A DNA stretch of 64,000 nucleotides from Ypsolopha sequella (GCA_934047225.1 OW203986.1:17673221-17737220), one strand, 5' to 3'; counted from the stretch's first letter, positions 37,801 through 46,254 are shown. The notes: generated from the letters alone by a model not told the origin. Made by a program: numbers and translations.

Positions 37801-40800
37801 CCGACGGTTCCTTTCCGCTGGGACGGCAGTAGAAATCGCACCGTGGGAAAAGCTTCTCGAAATATGGAATATTGTGCCCTATTCCATTATTTCAAGGATT
37901 AAGTCGAAAGCTTCTTCTAAACTATACTTGTATCTACTAACTACATAACGCAAAGCTCTTAAAAAAAGCGGCCGAACCGGACAAAGATTTTATTTCAAAG
38001 ACCCAAATAAAGTAAATGTGCCATTTGCTTCGGTTCAGTATTAAATCTCTGAGCTTAAACTTAATGACGGGTCTTTACTTCGCTGGCCACAATGCCATTT
38101 CTCTTTTGAAGATAAAACATACTGAAACACGATTCCATTTTTTTTTTGTAAAATAACCTTCACAAAGTGTCATCGTACTTAAGGCACTGTTTTAGCAGAC
38201 ATTGAGCACCTCATTTTGGATCAAATAGAATTGAACTCTATGAGGTTTCATTATTGTTTAAAATAGCGCGCTTTGAGCAGTGGCGCTTACAACAGCCGGA
38301 AACATCACGCGCTCTCAAAAAATACGTTTTTCACCAGTAAAAATTTAGTATTTACGATTCAATAAAAGTTAAACCGACAATCGACGTGGTTTAAAATTAT
38401 GAATTTTATAAAATATTTTTCACGTGAATTATAACTCTAAATAAAGAGATACACTGTTTTGAAAGTAAATGTTGACTAGTGTAGAGGTAAGTTTGAAATT
38501 TTTTTTAATGCATCGAAGTATGTTTAATTTTGTTTTGGGTTCCTACAGTCGCTGCATAACGGTTTTGAAAATGTCACGCTATTTTTTTAAAGCATAAATA
38601 TATCACCATTTTGTAGATATACTGGTTTTAAAAAGGCCGTTTTACCGAGATTATGAATTAACAGCGCCTTAAATGCGGTTTGGGGTCGAGATGGCTTGAT
38701 GGGATCTAAATAATTAAAATGACTGCCTGCTCGTGGCGATGGCAGCAGGGAAGTGACAAAGCTATTTTGGCCCAAGTTTATCGCAATCCATCCCTCTTAT
38801 TAACGACCACTCATGAGTGGGTCAAGGTGTTCAAATTAATGCTGGCTGTCGAGTCGGGAAATGATAGTTATTACTCCCAGCAGGCGCGTTCCGTAGAATT
38901 GTTACCTTAGTTACTTTCTAAGAATAGTGTTGAAAAATGCGCAATCTTGATACGAAATATTCCGGTCAAGCGATTCTGGAAATACTTCCTCAATTAAATT
39001 GGACAGAAACATTAATAAAGTCGCTTTCCTTACGCCTAGAAAGAACCAATCAACTTTTCGATTCACCTACAGTATATATTTTTTCTACTACCTTTATGAA
39101 AAAGTTCCATTTAATACTCGAAATTAGTTTTGAAAATCGAACTTTCCGGGCCCCGTTGCGGAATGACTATCAGGGGATCTAAAAAGGCCGACTTGGGTGA
39201 ATTATAAAATGATTTGAAAGTATGATGGAGTCAGAGTTTTTTCACGCGTGCAAAAGAGACGGCATTAGAACGCAATCATAATATGATTCATCCAAAGCGG
39301 CCTTTTTAGAGGACCAGGTCAGTTTGAAATATCGTATTGAAATTTCATTTATTGCAAAATTAGGTTCATTTTGACGTTGTTCCCTGCGTTCCGATTCACG
39401 ACATAATCGATTATATCGCGTCTGACACTCTTTTTTCGCAAAATGATACTGGCCACAAATAAAAGCCGCCAGCCGAAGCTTGAAAAAAAAAGGTAAAAAC
39501 CGCGCCGCGCTTTGCAAAGTTATAAAATACATTAAATTTGAAAGGAAAAATTAAATATTTAAACACATAAACCAGGTAGTAGAAATAGTATCGTTCGCAA
39601 CGAGTAAACATGGATTTTCTCACCCTCGGAATGTAAGCTTTCGACGTATACCTTAAAGTAAGCTTCATTCCTCTGGTAAGAAAATCCGACATTTTATTCT
39701 TGTTACGAAATATACTATTTTTACACATAATTTTTTTGTCGTCGAACTTTTAAATGTTGCAATGTGAAATGACTCATACATCGTAGAAAGCGCATTTCCC
39801 AGTATCAAGAACTGTCAGTTTCACCCTTCGTGCAAAAAATTTTACTTTTTGTGGTTTCACTGAATACTGTTACGCTATCGTAGGCCATAGTGCTGCGTTT
39901 TATAAGACCAAAAAAGGTAATAAAGTCTTCAGGAAGTGCAGTTTCTTGCTACCAATGCAACTTAATACTATTATATTATTTCTTGCTGCTTATACTTCGA
40001 ATATCTAGTTTAAAATACCTAAGTAAGGTTACCACGTAAATATTTTTCCACACATTTCTAACGCAAGCCCGTACTAAAGTGAGCGTACCGTTCTTTTAGA
40101 GCCGGCTGCATACCTTACGTTTATAAAGATATGTAGGTACCTTAGAAGAAGTGAGAAGCATAAGCGTGGACCGTTCTAGAACGTTTCTGGCGGCAGCGAC
40201 CTGCGCTCTTCGCCTCTCGTCCCTGAGGTCAGCCCGCCTCTCTGCAGTCAGTCTTGCTAGCTCCACCATTCCTCCGCCGAACTCCGTGAAGGCGCGAACA
40301 AACTCCGCGAAGTTTGATACTGACTCCAGTCGGTCCAGAGATGCGCGAACCTGCACAGATATGTTAGAGGAAACTTCACTAAAAGCCTCTTATTTAATTT
40401 TCTACACTATGAAACATTTTCCACGTGATTAGATGAAACAAAGACATTGAACACCTACCTCATTTTGCATCAAGTAGAACTGTTGACCTCTATGGCGTTT
40501 CATTATTGATGATATATTGCTTTTAATATTTAGTAGGTATTCAACTTATTTGCGAGAAGAGCGGGCTAGGGATGACACAAAGTTTTACGAAAATAATTAA
40601 GAAGTTGCGCCTTGTGAATTAGGTCAATCTGGGGTCCTTTCTAACAAGAAATTGTCATGAATTTTGTCCTAATAAGCTTTTAACCAGATTAAAACTTTGT
40701 AGAGTGATAAGTACTTAGAAATCCATCCAAAAATAAGCTAAAATATTAAATTTGGTACATCTCGCTTCCCTCCCATGTCTATAGTAGGATTAATTTATGT

Positions 40801-41874
40801 ACCTCATATAGGATTAATTTATGTCATTAATAGCAGGATTAATGTATGTCACTCAGTGAGAATCACACACACACATACACACAACACGCTTATTCATGTA
40901 CAACATACACACCTTTATACATCCTTCACTGTTTTGCTGAGTCTTGTATTTTTGTCATTGTATGTTATAAAACGACATAATTATCCTGTTCCTAGTAACT
41001 ATTAACATGTACAATTAGCACAGTAATATCCGTTATTAGCAGTATCTACAAATAATAATTTTTAAGTTAACACATTTTGTATTGCTGTGGATTTTTGTTA
41101 ATAAATAAATTACATTAATTTAAATTCAATTACCTTTTAGGCGCATAGTAAAGCCGATTCTGATGGCTTTAATTTTAGTTTAACTGCTGTCGAAACTTAA
41201 AATTTTCCATTGCTTCTGTTTCTAAAATGAAGAAACTGTAGTTTTGACAGTACTAAAACTAAGATTAAAGCCTTCAGAATCTGCTTTAGTATTTCTAAAT
41301 CTATGGTTAAAAGTAAACTTAGTTGTATTTTATTTTAGCATATTCGCGTCCCTTGACGCATATTATGTATGTGTCCACATTGCGGCGTGTCACGCTATGA
41401 CCGTGTTCACTGTGCCAGAAAAAATCTGTTGAGAACTTTCGTGATAAATTTCTCTGAAAGATTGTACTGAAAATAAAATCGTGCTAGGATTATTATAGTT
41501 TTCGTTGGAATTCAGAATAAGCTTTTGGCCAAGTTCAAGATTTACTTTCAAGGGCTAATCCCTTATTATCCTTAATCTCAAGAGAGTGAATATCATGCAT
41601 CATAAGCACAACGTAATATACACTGATTCATCGTAAATTTTAATGAACTAAATAAATTTAAACCGAAATATTACAATTCAATTTAATTGAATTTTGGCCT
41701 TACTTATGTTAAATAAAAGCAAGGTTACCTTATCCTTAGCGAGCAGTAGTTGTCTGACTACGACCATGTCAGCCAGTAGCAGCACCCTGGTGACCGCGGC
41801 GAGCAGCGCCCGCGCTGCCGCCACCATGTTCGCGCCGTCACCGCCCGCTGCGCATACGCGTTCTATCGCGCGAC
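13755..41874 (-). CDS. alpha-Catr: Alpha-catulin (vinculin/alpha-catenin family), 11 exons, N-terminus missing
   Basis: Exons in transcription order: 41874-41729, 40350-40141, 33198-33061, 22158-21901, 19672-19474, 18328-18246, 18178-17900, 17449-17262, 16170-16017, 15834-15628, 13886-13755. They join in phase into about 664 residues. Recognised from catulin-specific stretches: VLLLADMVVV, TCLRHPS, DFTDSAYTTH, VCKLLRHVA, ENLDVFVEMW, DSDEQAKIAKSGL, NMSSMAFAMYQFTKGEG, KVDNVIQETKNLMNVISKVV and a YKLDFTGLS end. Known of the family: catulin (human CTNNAL1) is a helical-bundle scaffold reported to bind Lbc Rho-GEF and dystrobrevin; unlike alpha-catenin it lacks a conventional C-terminal actin-binding end. 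Human catulin is ~734 residues, so about 120-140 N-terminal residues and the start codon are absent. Converges on pnut. Confidence 0.9.
13887..15627 (-). other. alpha-catulin intron j (1.7 kb)
   Basis: AT-rich intron between exon j and the last exon. I see no gene, RNA or well-bounded repeat in it. Confidence 0.7.
15628..15834 (-). CDS. alpha-Catr: alpha-catulin exon j
   Basis: Acceptor ATTTTCAG, 69 codons VPAGTMKKELLEHLDRVPTY to VVTTCFDCANK, donor GTAACA, phase 0. VDNVIQETKNLMNVISKVV is the last family helix; in alpha-catenin the corresponding region belongs to the actin-binding domain. Confidence 0.93.
16017..16170 (-). CDS. alpha-Catr: alpha-catulin exon i
   Basis: Acceptor ATTTGCAG, one base completing Arg, 51 codons AKNMSSMAFAMYQFTKGEGR to KIVRQFSYQ, donor GTAAAC. 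NMSSMAFAMYQFTKGEG is the most diagnostic catulin/catenin segment in the window. Phase 0 into exon j. Confidence 0.93.
16296..16345 (-). repeat. Short LINE 3'-end remnant
   Basis: AAATTCAAATTCAAATAGTTTATTTTGC on the plus strand, split here as AAATTCAAATTCAAATAG plus TTTATTTTGC, is the reverse complement of the (TTTGAA)n-AATAAATA end seen at 61826-61858. It marks a heavily truncated related retrotransposon in reverse orientation. Confidence 0.55.
16441..16636. mobile_element. Foldback element, ~196 bp
   Basis: Long imperfect palindrome. ATATACAAGGTGA...CATCGTCCAAATTCATACT near the left is inverted as AGTATGAATTTGGACGATG...CAGCTTGTATAT at the right, with TTGGTAAGTGATCAGCATCAT / ATGATACTGATTACTTGCC inside. 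No ORF. The following 16660-16800 is a GC-richer stretch of unknown nature beginning with another TATACAAGGTGA. Confidence 0.75.
17262..17449 (-). CDS. alpha-Catr: alpha-catulin exon h
   Basis: Acceptor TCAATTACAG, 62 codons KHGTTSKPLKAVRLDSDEQA to ADENNDIVK plus two bases, donor GTACAT. DSDEQAKIAKSGLEMKMM matches the catulin linker that precedes the last helical bundle. KWKGAAGAGGAEADENND is a low-complexity insertion relative to what I know of the family. The end splits an Arg codon completed by exon i. Confidence 0.9.
17900..18178 (-). CDS. alpha-Catr: alpha-catulin exon g
   Basis: Acceptor ATCTTTCAG, 93 codons VCKLLRHVAMSETLQVSAKF to QQYSSLPRPG, donor GTGAGT, phase 0. It contains IYGPQVVTAARTLAEHPGS and ARENLDVFVEMWTWLLTDA, strongly conserved vinculin-family helices. 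The start codon-like ATG inside (AMSETL) is internal, not the protein start. Confidence 0.92.
18246..18328 (-). CDS. alpha-Catr: alpha-catulin exon f (short)
   Basis: An 83-nt exon: acceptor ATTTTCAG, two bases completing Ala, then 27 codons SSCGERDKERLHSIASRLHE to DHIIE, donor GTAAGT. Phase joins both neighbours exactly (LASSCGERDK upstream; HIIE|VCKLL downstream). Too short to be found by ORF length; recognised from phase and context. Confidence 0.85.
18329..19473 (-). other. alpha-catulin intron e with a large palindrome
   Basis: 1.1-kb intron, half of which is the foldback element at 18948-19436. The rest is plain AT-rich sequence. Confidence 0.7.
18948..19436. mobile_element. Large foldback element, ~490 bp
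   Basis: Inverted arms: CTTAAGAGCGG, CTGGATTGTGAAATACC, TAATTAATCGAAACAGA, GCAAAGTTTCCATT and TAATTTCAAAATTTT-like blocks on the left recur inverted on the right (AAAATTTTGAAATAC, AATGGAAACTTTGC, TCTGTTTCGATTAATTA, GGTATTTTACAATCCGG, CACTCTTAA). The outermost match is AATATTTTTCTGC near 18950 against GCAGAAAAATATT near 19417. The left arm carries ~85 bp absent from the right. Non-coding. Confidence 0.75.
19474..19672 (-). CDS. alpha-Catr: alpha-catulin exon e
   Basis: Acceptor AACTTCAG, 66 codons FPILSSLKEEQGACGGGAAL to RRLATDLAHL plus one base, donor GTAAAC. The end splits an Ala codon completed by exon f. The CGGGAALESACAGAGSAS part is low-complexity and GC-rich; the helices on both sides (LERALVMAARDHARDLAPLA) fit the bundle fold. 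Confidence 0.85.
19673..21900 (-). other. alpha-catulin intron d (2.2 kb)
   Basis: AT-rich, with a TA-dense stretch near 20880-20990 and a poly-A run near 20322. One small palindrome is listed separately. No gene seen. Confidence 0.7.
21755..21807. repeat. Perfect small palindrome
   Basis: TTGTAAATTTATTTATTGTA and its exact inverse TACAATAAATAAATTTACAA flank a 13-bp loop. Mostly A/T, so chance formation is possible, but 20 paired bases without mismatch is unusual here. Confidence 0.6.
21901..22158 (-). CDS. alpha-Catr: alpha-catulin exon d
   Basis: Acceptor ACAATTACCAG, 86 codons AAQWEAGTALGALRGLRGQV to ERLVAVAVSV, donor GTCAGT, phase 0. DFTDSAYTTHGHRQRIL is a hallmark of the vinculin/alpha-catenin family. 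The preceding RAARARGGADATRRRA stretch is Ala/Arg-rich and GC-rich, probably a fast-evolving loop. The polypyrimidine tract is weak, so the 5' border is slightly less certain than the others. Confidence 0.87.
23831..23964. mobile_element. Foldback element, ~134 bp
   Basis: ATATTTTGTGCAACTG, ACATAATTTGAGACATTGGG and ACATGAGTGC on the left are inverted on the right as GCACGAGTGT, CCCAATGTCTAATTATGT and CAGTTGCACACAATACT. The spacer is about 40 bp. Non-coding. Confidence 0.75.
24326..24712. mobile_element. MITE family C, copy 2
   Basis: 387 bp from TATGAAATTGCCG (24326) to CAGCAATTTCATA (ends 24712), the simplest uninterrupted copy of this family in the window. Internal blocks AATTTGAAGGAAACTTAATT, GAATGAGACAACATTAAGC, TTACGAATCTTATCATGGAA and GAAATAGCTATTGA recur in copies 1 and 3. 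No ORF. Confidence 0.85.
25620..25824 (+). pseudogene. C-terminal fragment of a mobile-element ORF
   Basis: VELDQAALEGPMLANDILKK then SNRNRRACMTRLMDV in one frame, then a frame change to RSRWKSVTSAYPAGRQA and TGA (25822-25824). The ending is a motif I recall from lepidopteran repeats (basic RSRWKSV-SAYPAGKQA-like tail); I cannot name the element. The frame break and isolation show it is dead. Confidence 0.5.
25825..26230 (+). repeat. Likely non-coding 3' end of the same retroposon
   Basis: Follows the dead ORF end directly, includes a T-rich stretch and a fixed block (GGTGATTAGGGACTGGCACC), and finishes with an ATT-repeat tail at about 26216-26235 after AATAAACAATTT. That layout fits a retroposed 3' end. 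Confidence 0.45.
26546..27097. mobile_element. MITE family C, copy 3 (inverted, interrupted)
   Basis: TATGAAATTGCCG at 26546 and CGGCAATTTCATA ending 27097. Reads in the opposite direction to copies 1 and 2. Removing the palindrome at 26811-26971 leaves ~391 bp, matching the 387 bp of copy 2. The sequence interrupted is TTAGCTTAATGTT | GTCTCATTC, which is continuous in copy 2. Confidence 0.85.
26811..26971. mobile_element. Palindromic element nested in MITE C
   Basis: GGTACCGATTCGGTGAAGCA then CATCTTAACTTATTTGACAG on the left is inverted on the right as CTGTCAAATAAGTTAAGACG then TGTTATGCCGAATCGATACC, around a ~45-bp centre. Absent from the other two C copies, so it is a later insertion. Confidence 0.8.
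27684..27834. repeat. Dispersed repeat D, copy 1
   Basis: CCTCATTTTGCATCAAGTAG, AACTCTATGA, AAAATAGCGC and CGAAACATCGCGCGCTCTTA-GAAATACGTTTTTC match copies at 38210-38340 and 40441-40510. The sub-blocks GAGCCCCTCA and GCGCTCT suggest imperfect internal symmetry. Non-coding. Confidence 0.7.
28122..28439. mobile_element. Foldback family F, copy 1
   Basis: ~318 bp palindrome. The ends share CAGTCG-TCGGTACAAAGTGC then ACAACTTAACTTTGTTTGT and its inverse (ACAAAGTTAAGTTGTGCACT...). Further symmetric blocks lie inside (GTTTAAAGTGAAAA / TTTTCACTTTAAAC; AATTCATGAATTAACA / TGTTAATTCATAAA). A second copy is at 46799-47191. Confidence 0.82.
28715..29507. mobile_element. GGTTCCGTA-ended element with internal duplication
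   Basis: Starts GGGTTCCGTAG and ends TACGGAACC, giving short inverted ends. The start carries the CCGTCCGTCCGTCCGT block. The interior is an imperfect direct duplication of about 290 bp: GAGAAATC-TTAAAAAA-CCAC and CC-AAACTGGTAGACCGAAAA occur near 29043-29112 and again near 29332-29405. No ORF. A lepidopteran non-autonomous element of the GGGTTCCGTA type. Confidence 0.65.
30425..30712. repeat. Dispersed repeat G, copy 1
   Basis: ATGAAGATTTTTATGGAAAT, TTAAAAAGCTAAA, CTTAACGGCATGT, ACGATTTCATA, AAAAGTTTTGTGCT and ATCAGTTACTATAA through ACAGGAGACG are shared with 47591-47862. The two copies have diverged in spacing. Non-coding. Confidence 0.75.
31502..31648. mobile_element. Short MITE with perfect 20-bp TIRs
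   Basis: AAGAAAAACAAATACCAACC at 31502-31521 and its exact reverse complement at 31629-31648; 147 bp overall. The interior is GC-richer (CACCGCCATCATCGGGGAGA) and non-coding. Perfect TIRs suggest recent activity. Confidence 0.8.
31838..32040 (+). repeat. GGGTTCCGTACCC-family fragment
   Basis: TTTGGGTTCCGTACCCAAAG, then CTGTCTGTCTGTGTGTCC and a GAGATAGAGACCTGAAATT block, ending in a GGGGGTTCCATACGT stretch near 32026-32040. Diverged from the better copy at 56304. Confidence 0.65.
33046..33198 (-). CDS. alpha-Catr: alpha-catulin exon c (two possible 3' ends)
   Basis: Acceptor TTCTTCCCACAG, then TCLRHPSSASARENRDTVFC to RDGLPGHEEHSHE. TCLRHP directly follows TSSK of exon b, as in other catulins. 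Two phase-0 donors are possible: GAG|GTTTGG ending the exon at 33061 (46 codons), or TTT|GTAAAC ending it at 33046 (51 codons, adding VWYSF). The first has the better exon side, the second the better intron side. Low-GC flanks contrast with the exon. Confidence 0.82.
35185..35262. repeat. ATT/TAA microsatellite
   Basis: Imperfect runs of TTATTATTATTA and ATATTATTATTATTATTTT. Simple-sequence DNA in an intron. Confidence 0.8.
36520..36544. repeat. CCACA simple repeat
   Basis: ACCACACCACACCACACCACA, a short five-base tandem run. Confidence 0.8.
36998..37090 (+). mobile_element. tRNA-derived SINE head
   Basis: CTCGGTGGCGCAGTCAATAG resembles a polymerase III A box region and CAGGTTCGAATTC (37051-37063) a B box, at tRNA-like spacing, followed by a T-run. 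The 5' and 3' acceptor-stem halves do not pair, so it is not a functional tRNA gene. A second related head is at 56078-56145. Confidence 0.7.
38210..38340. repeat. Dispersed repeat D, copy 2
   Basis: CACCTCATTTTGGATCAAAT, AACTCTATGAGGTTTCATTA, AAAATAGCGCGC and AAACATCACGCGCTCTCAAA then ATACGTTTTTC, aligned with 27684-27834. Confidence 0.7.
40141..40350 (-). CDS. alpha-Catr: alpha-catulin exon b
   Basis: Acceptor ATCTGTGCAG, 70 codons VRASLDRLESVSNFAEFVRA to RSTLMLLTSSK, donor GTACCT, phase 0 at both ends. It carries the family helix pattern FVRAFTEFGGGMVELA, then AAARNVLERSTLMLL. Directly upstream in the intron (40441-40510) is a piece of repeat D. Confidence 0.9.
40441..40510. repeat. Dispersed repeat D, copy 3 (partial)
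   Basis: ACCTCATTTTGCATCAAGTA, GACCTCTATGGCGTTTCATT. Only the left half of the family remains. It lies about 90 bp from catulin exon b. Confidence 0.65.
40780..40900. repeat. Tandem AGGATTAATTTATGT units plus CA run
   Basis: AGGATTAATTTATGT, AGGATTAATTTATGT and AGGATTAATGTATGT follow one another at roughly 25-30 bp, then a CACACACACA-rich tract. Confidence 0.7.
41146..41291. mobile_element. Foldback element, ~146 bp
   Basis: TAGTAAAGCCGATTCTGATG then GCTTTAATTTTAGTTTAA on the left, inverted on the right as AAACTAAGATTAAAGCCTTC then AGAATCTGCTTTAGTA. Lies in the intron between catulin exons a and b. Confidence 0.75.
41729..41874 (-). CDS. alpha-Catr: alpha-catulin exon a (most 5' in window)
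   Basis: Acceptor TGTGTCAG, two bases completing a split Gly codon, then 48 codons RAIERVCAAGGDGANMVAAA to QLLLAKDK, donor GTAACC. The segment ALLAAVTRVLLLADMVVV is a conserved vinculin-family helix in the catulin N-terminal region. Being mid-protein and entered with a split codon, it needs at least one more upstream exon. Confidence 0.87.
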
Positions 41875-43424
41875 CTGACACAACGAGACAAGCCACTCTT
41901 AGATAATTTTACATTTTTAGAATCAAACAAACCGAATCTGATTAACTACGCAAATTTCTCGTTTGCTGAGTACGTCACTACATGAAACCTCAAAACGAAA
42001 ATCTCGACAATTTAATGTTTTTTTTTTTCATTAATTATGTTTTCTACGTGTTACAATAATATGTTAATAAAATATTTTTTTATAAAATACCATTTAAGGG
42101 TCTTTTGTTTTTTATATATTACATTTCACATAAATATAATACTTAATTAAATGGTTTTTGGTGCTATATTTCGACCTCTCAGTGGGGTCGTCATCAGGCG
42201 AATGGAAAAATATTAAATGACATATATATATACTCGTAGGTATTTGAAGATAGAAAACCGCTGACATCTGTTGATATAAAAATATAAAAAAAGTATATTT
42301 TAAATCATGAACCAGACTTTTTAAGGGAGAATTTAGTCAGCCGGCGCTAGCGTTATCGATTAGCGATAGCGATTGAGCTTGTTTATTTTTCACCAGATTG
42401 TTGATATCTGCTTTAATTTTAATGCTTGGTACCCGGTAGACTACCTACCTCCGAGCCTCTTCTTTTTTAGCCTCTGAGGCCGCAAAAAATGTCCCGGAGG
42501 GCTGCGGGTTGAAGACCCTTGCCTTATTGTATGCAGATCTTATATACCTGCAATTTGATTTGGTTTCAGATAGAAATCTGGGTTAAAAGCAAATTCGAAG
42601 GCGGTTGAGGCAAACAATTACCTATTTGTATGTGGACTGTTTGGAACTGTGAAGCGCTCGGTTTAAAATTTTAAATATTCATATGGTGCTACAGGTTTAT
42701 ATTACAGTACCATATTCTTGTGACACGTAAAAGAGATCTTTATCAGGAGTTTCATAACAGCCATTACCCTCACGGCTAATCATTACCCACACGCCACTTG
42801 TAGAATAAGGCAGGCAGCTCCATCTGCATACGGAGACAATTAACAAGGAGCCCTCAAAGTAAAGAAAGTTGCCAATAATAATACAACGGAATAATTTATT
42901 GCGAACGTTCCCAATGGAATACCGTCCTCATTTCAGCTATTAATTTCAGTCGGTGCGAGCGAATTGGCGACACAGGCAAGGTTGTACTAGGTAATTTTCT
43001 GCTGATAAATAAGTGTACTTAAAAAAGTTAGAATGGAATAAAGTTTAAATGGTTTTCTTTATAAAACACGAAAAAGACTGTGCTGTTGTGTCCAATCCCA
43101 GCAGCGGTTTTAAACACAGATGCTGCTTAGTAAATGAGCAAAGTCTCGAGATTTATTCTGACATTTAACTGTGGACGTAAAATAACTTTTTATTTTTTTT
43201 GGTTATAACTTTTTCTTTTTTTTTCATTGATGTAACTAAGCTGCAGTAAAAAACCTAAAATATGTTACAAATAAGTTTATTATTATTTTCTTTTTTAATA
43301 AACATAAAAACGAAATCTGTCAAAATTATATAAAATATTGTATGTACAGAATATTGAAAGAAATTTTTGAAAGAAATTTATGCAGCTGAAAGCCATGAGA
43401 AATATAATATGGCCAGGCAGAATT

Positions 43425-43600
43425 CGATCATTCTCAGTAGATCCATAAAATAAGATCCAGTGGATCTACTGAGACTTTTTTTGTTCTCATTAGATCCAGT
43501 CTTCAAATGGTGGATCTATTGATAATTTTTCTTCTCATTTGATCCATATGGATCTACTGAAAGAATCTGGATCTTACTTGGTGTATCTACTGCTCTACAA
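43425..43600. repeat. Cluster of GGATCTACTGA-type motifs
   Basis: Within 175 bp the motif GGATCTACTGA or its inverse or a one-base variant occurs at least seven times (CAGTAGATCCA, CCAGTGGATCTACTGAG, TTAGATCCAG, TGGATCTATTGA, ATGGATCTACTGAA, TCTGGATCT, GTATCTACTG), in both orientations. Confidence 0.7.
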
Positions 43601-45701
43601 TGTATAATTATTTTGTGTGCAAGTAAGGGTTATGTAAAAATTTTATTCCAATAAATCATTCTTTTTCTAATCTTAATTGTAAATATTTTTTTCTTTTCGT
43701 TTCTTTCCTAAACTAAAAGAATTAGCTTTCTCAACTAGGAATCGAAAATAATACAAAAGTTTATCATATCGAGATGTACAAACCTTACAACAAATCTCGT
43801 ACACACTTCTGTAGATGTAAGCACCTCGAAAAGTTTGTACCGCTTTTGAAAATAATTGCCAAATTAAATTCGCGATTTACGGAATCGATAACCGATAATG
43901 ATATGTAAGTAAAACTTGGTGGCCCGTTAGAATCCACAAATGATTGGGGGATGGAATGGCTCACAAGCGATAGGGCCTTTAATGCGCCCACTGAGATTAA
44001 TAAATGAGTCGAAACCCGTTGCCTTCTGAACGGAATTTATGAATTTTTGATATTTTATGTAATTTACGTGTAAAAAGTACTCAATTTCAACTCGGTAGTA
44101 GCGCATCACACGGACGTGATTAATTTTAGCGAAACTAAGAAAAAACGCGATAAAAAATCTAATCCAAATTTTCGTAAACCCACTTAGCTCTTTTTCAATC
44201 GTACGGTACCACTTAGGATGCCTCTGAATTTTACCGAGAAAAGAAAATATAATAAGGCTCCAGTTTTTAATAGGCTATAAGAGAAGGCCGGGCTGGCGAC
44301 TCTCTCCGAAGTGACTCTTTAATAAATTCAAGAACTTTCCCTTCCTTCCGAAGTAAACTGAGATATAATCCGCTCCGATCGGAGTTCGGCACGAGAGCGA
44401 ATGGCGAAATTAAGACTGTCTGGAAAACATTAATAATTTTGAACACCCATTCGCTTTTCAATTTATTTCAAACATTTTGATAAATGTTGTCCCTTGAAGA
44501 TGATAAGTGTTTGATCAACTTATCGTATTTGGTAAGGTTACGCCAGGAACAAATAAAGAATTTGCCGTCACGGACAGCTGCTGGCGCGGCTTTGTCGAGG
44601 CCAAGTGTGGCGATGACACTCATAAGTTGTCACCATTGTCACCAAGTAAAGAGTGGAGAAGGGGCGAAGGTGGCAGTGGCTGGGCGTGCCGATGAGCCCA
44701 TCGGTCCGACTCGAGGTTGAACCCTCGTCAATTTTCCCGACGCAACATAAAGCTTACAAATCTGGATCGGCAATGATTCAGCGTCTTTCACCTATTTAAC
44801 CAAATGGGAGTTTAGTCCGAGCTTGATGTTTTTGCTAGGTTGACCCTTTACTGAAACTGCGGACACTTTACGAGTATTTGATATTAAACGACATTTTTGG
44901 TAACCCAGGGGAAATCACAACGTTTGAATTTACAAAGCGTTGGTTTCTATTTATCTGATTTCATACCTTTACGATGTCCAGACTTGTGTAAAAATCAAAA
45001 TGATTTTCAGTACCAACAGCATGATTGGATGGTAAATTACAGGTTACAATGTATGTATCGTGGAATGTTCCCAGTGGAACCTGCCAGGCAGTATGTGGCA
45101 AAAGTTCCCGCTGACTGAATGGCCGTCTCGCACGCAATGTTACGAGTATCAGAAATGTGATGTAGGGTTAATTGTGTGACAACAAACGGCTTTGGTGTTA
45201 AATCGGCCGACTAGTGTTATGTTTTGGAGATTATTCAGGAGAACATAGCATGTAACGTATTATTATATATACCTGCGTATTATTTATAAATAGGTTTAAT
45301 AGTGTATGAAGCGCTGCTGTTCAATCAATAGCGATATTTGAGAGTAGAACAAAGAGCTATTGTTTTTCCAATAGTTTTCTATTTACATTAATAAAACAAT
45401 TTTCCTGGGATTCCTATGCAGTGGTTATTTTTAGTAGCATTTTATTTATTTTAGCAATATATAGCTCAGTGTTTTTTTAAGTCAATACATATTATGTATG
45501 TATGTATGTATACATAGTTAAAACATTAAATAACTTTATATACATTACATTGCATATACTTGAAATAAATATGTTTGTTATACTATAATAGACTTTTCAT
45601 TTAATACATACTTCTTATACATAAAATAAAAATAATAAATCAAATATATCTCGAAATATATAATAATACATTATTTAAATAGTATATATCGTGAACTTTA
45701 A

Positions 45702-45886
45702 GTGGTGATAGTACTCGTTCATGCGAACAACTTTTACTATGGAACCTCAAATCGCGAAAAAAATCATATTTTCCATAGAGAAGTGACATGACCCGACCAA
45801 AATGTATGAAACAGCTGACTTTTTTTTCGCGATTTCAGGTTTCGCTCCATAGTAAAAGTTGTTCGTATCGACGAGTACTATCACCA
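45702..45886. mobile_element. Foldback family P, copy 1
   Basis: TGGTGATAGTACTCGTTC, GCGAACAACTTTTACTATGG and AATCGCGAAAAAAA on the left are inverted on the right (TTTTTTTCGCGATTT, CCATAGTAAAAGTTGTTCG, ACGAGTACTATCACCA). ~185 bp. The core ACAACTTTTACTATGGA recurs in copy 2 at 63101-63299. Confidence 0.85.
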
Positions 45887-46254
45887 GTTTTCGTTTCCAA
45901 AACCACTTTAATTTCACGTTGTATATAGAAATATTAAAATTACACTAATATATTTGGTTCTCAACTTGTTTTTATTATTAAAACTAATGCATAGTTTGAG
46001 TTTAAAAATCGAGCCGTAGACTTAATTAAATCCAATCCATTAATTCTTGGTAGCATTTATATGTCGTTAGCTTTTCTTGATTTTACAGGTAAAAAGTTGT
46101 TCGTTATGTCCGTTGCTATTTCCAGAATGTCAGGTGGAGTCAAATTCTCCTGTTTTGCCCAGAATAAAACTAATGACCAACAAAAACACAGTAAATAATA
46201 AATAAGTAGACTTCTGTAGGAGGTATCAGTTTCAAGTCTGTTTATTCGTCAAGA

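Larger units (their letters stand above)
33199..40140 (-). other. alpha-catulin intron b (6.9 kb)
   Basis: Between exons b and c, which join exactly (TSSK|TCLRHP). It contains ATT microsatellite sequence (35190-35260), a tRNA-derived SINE head and repeat D copy 2, listed separately. Open frames such as 37654-37902, 38719-38910 and 38937-39182 have no recognisable motif; I see no gene here. Confidence 0.65.

Noticed and set aside
43425..43600. CRISPR-like array from repeated GGATCTACTGA motifs
   Set aside because: Motifs occur in both orientations with irregular spacing and no spacers of constant length, and the genome is eukaryotic.
44484..45118. GC-richer patches with open frames in the 5' intron region as host exons
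   Set aside because: Two frames are open over the same DNA, no consistent splice borders, and no similarity to catulin or any family I recognise.
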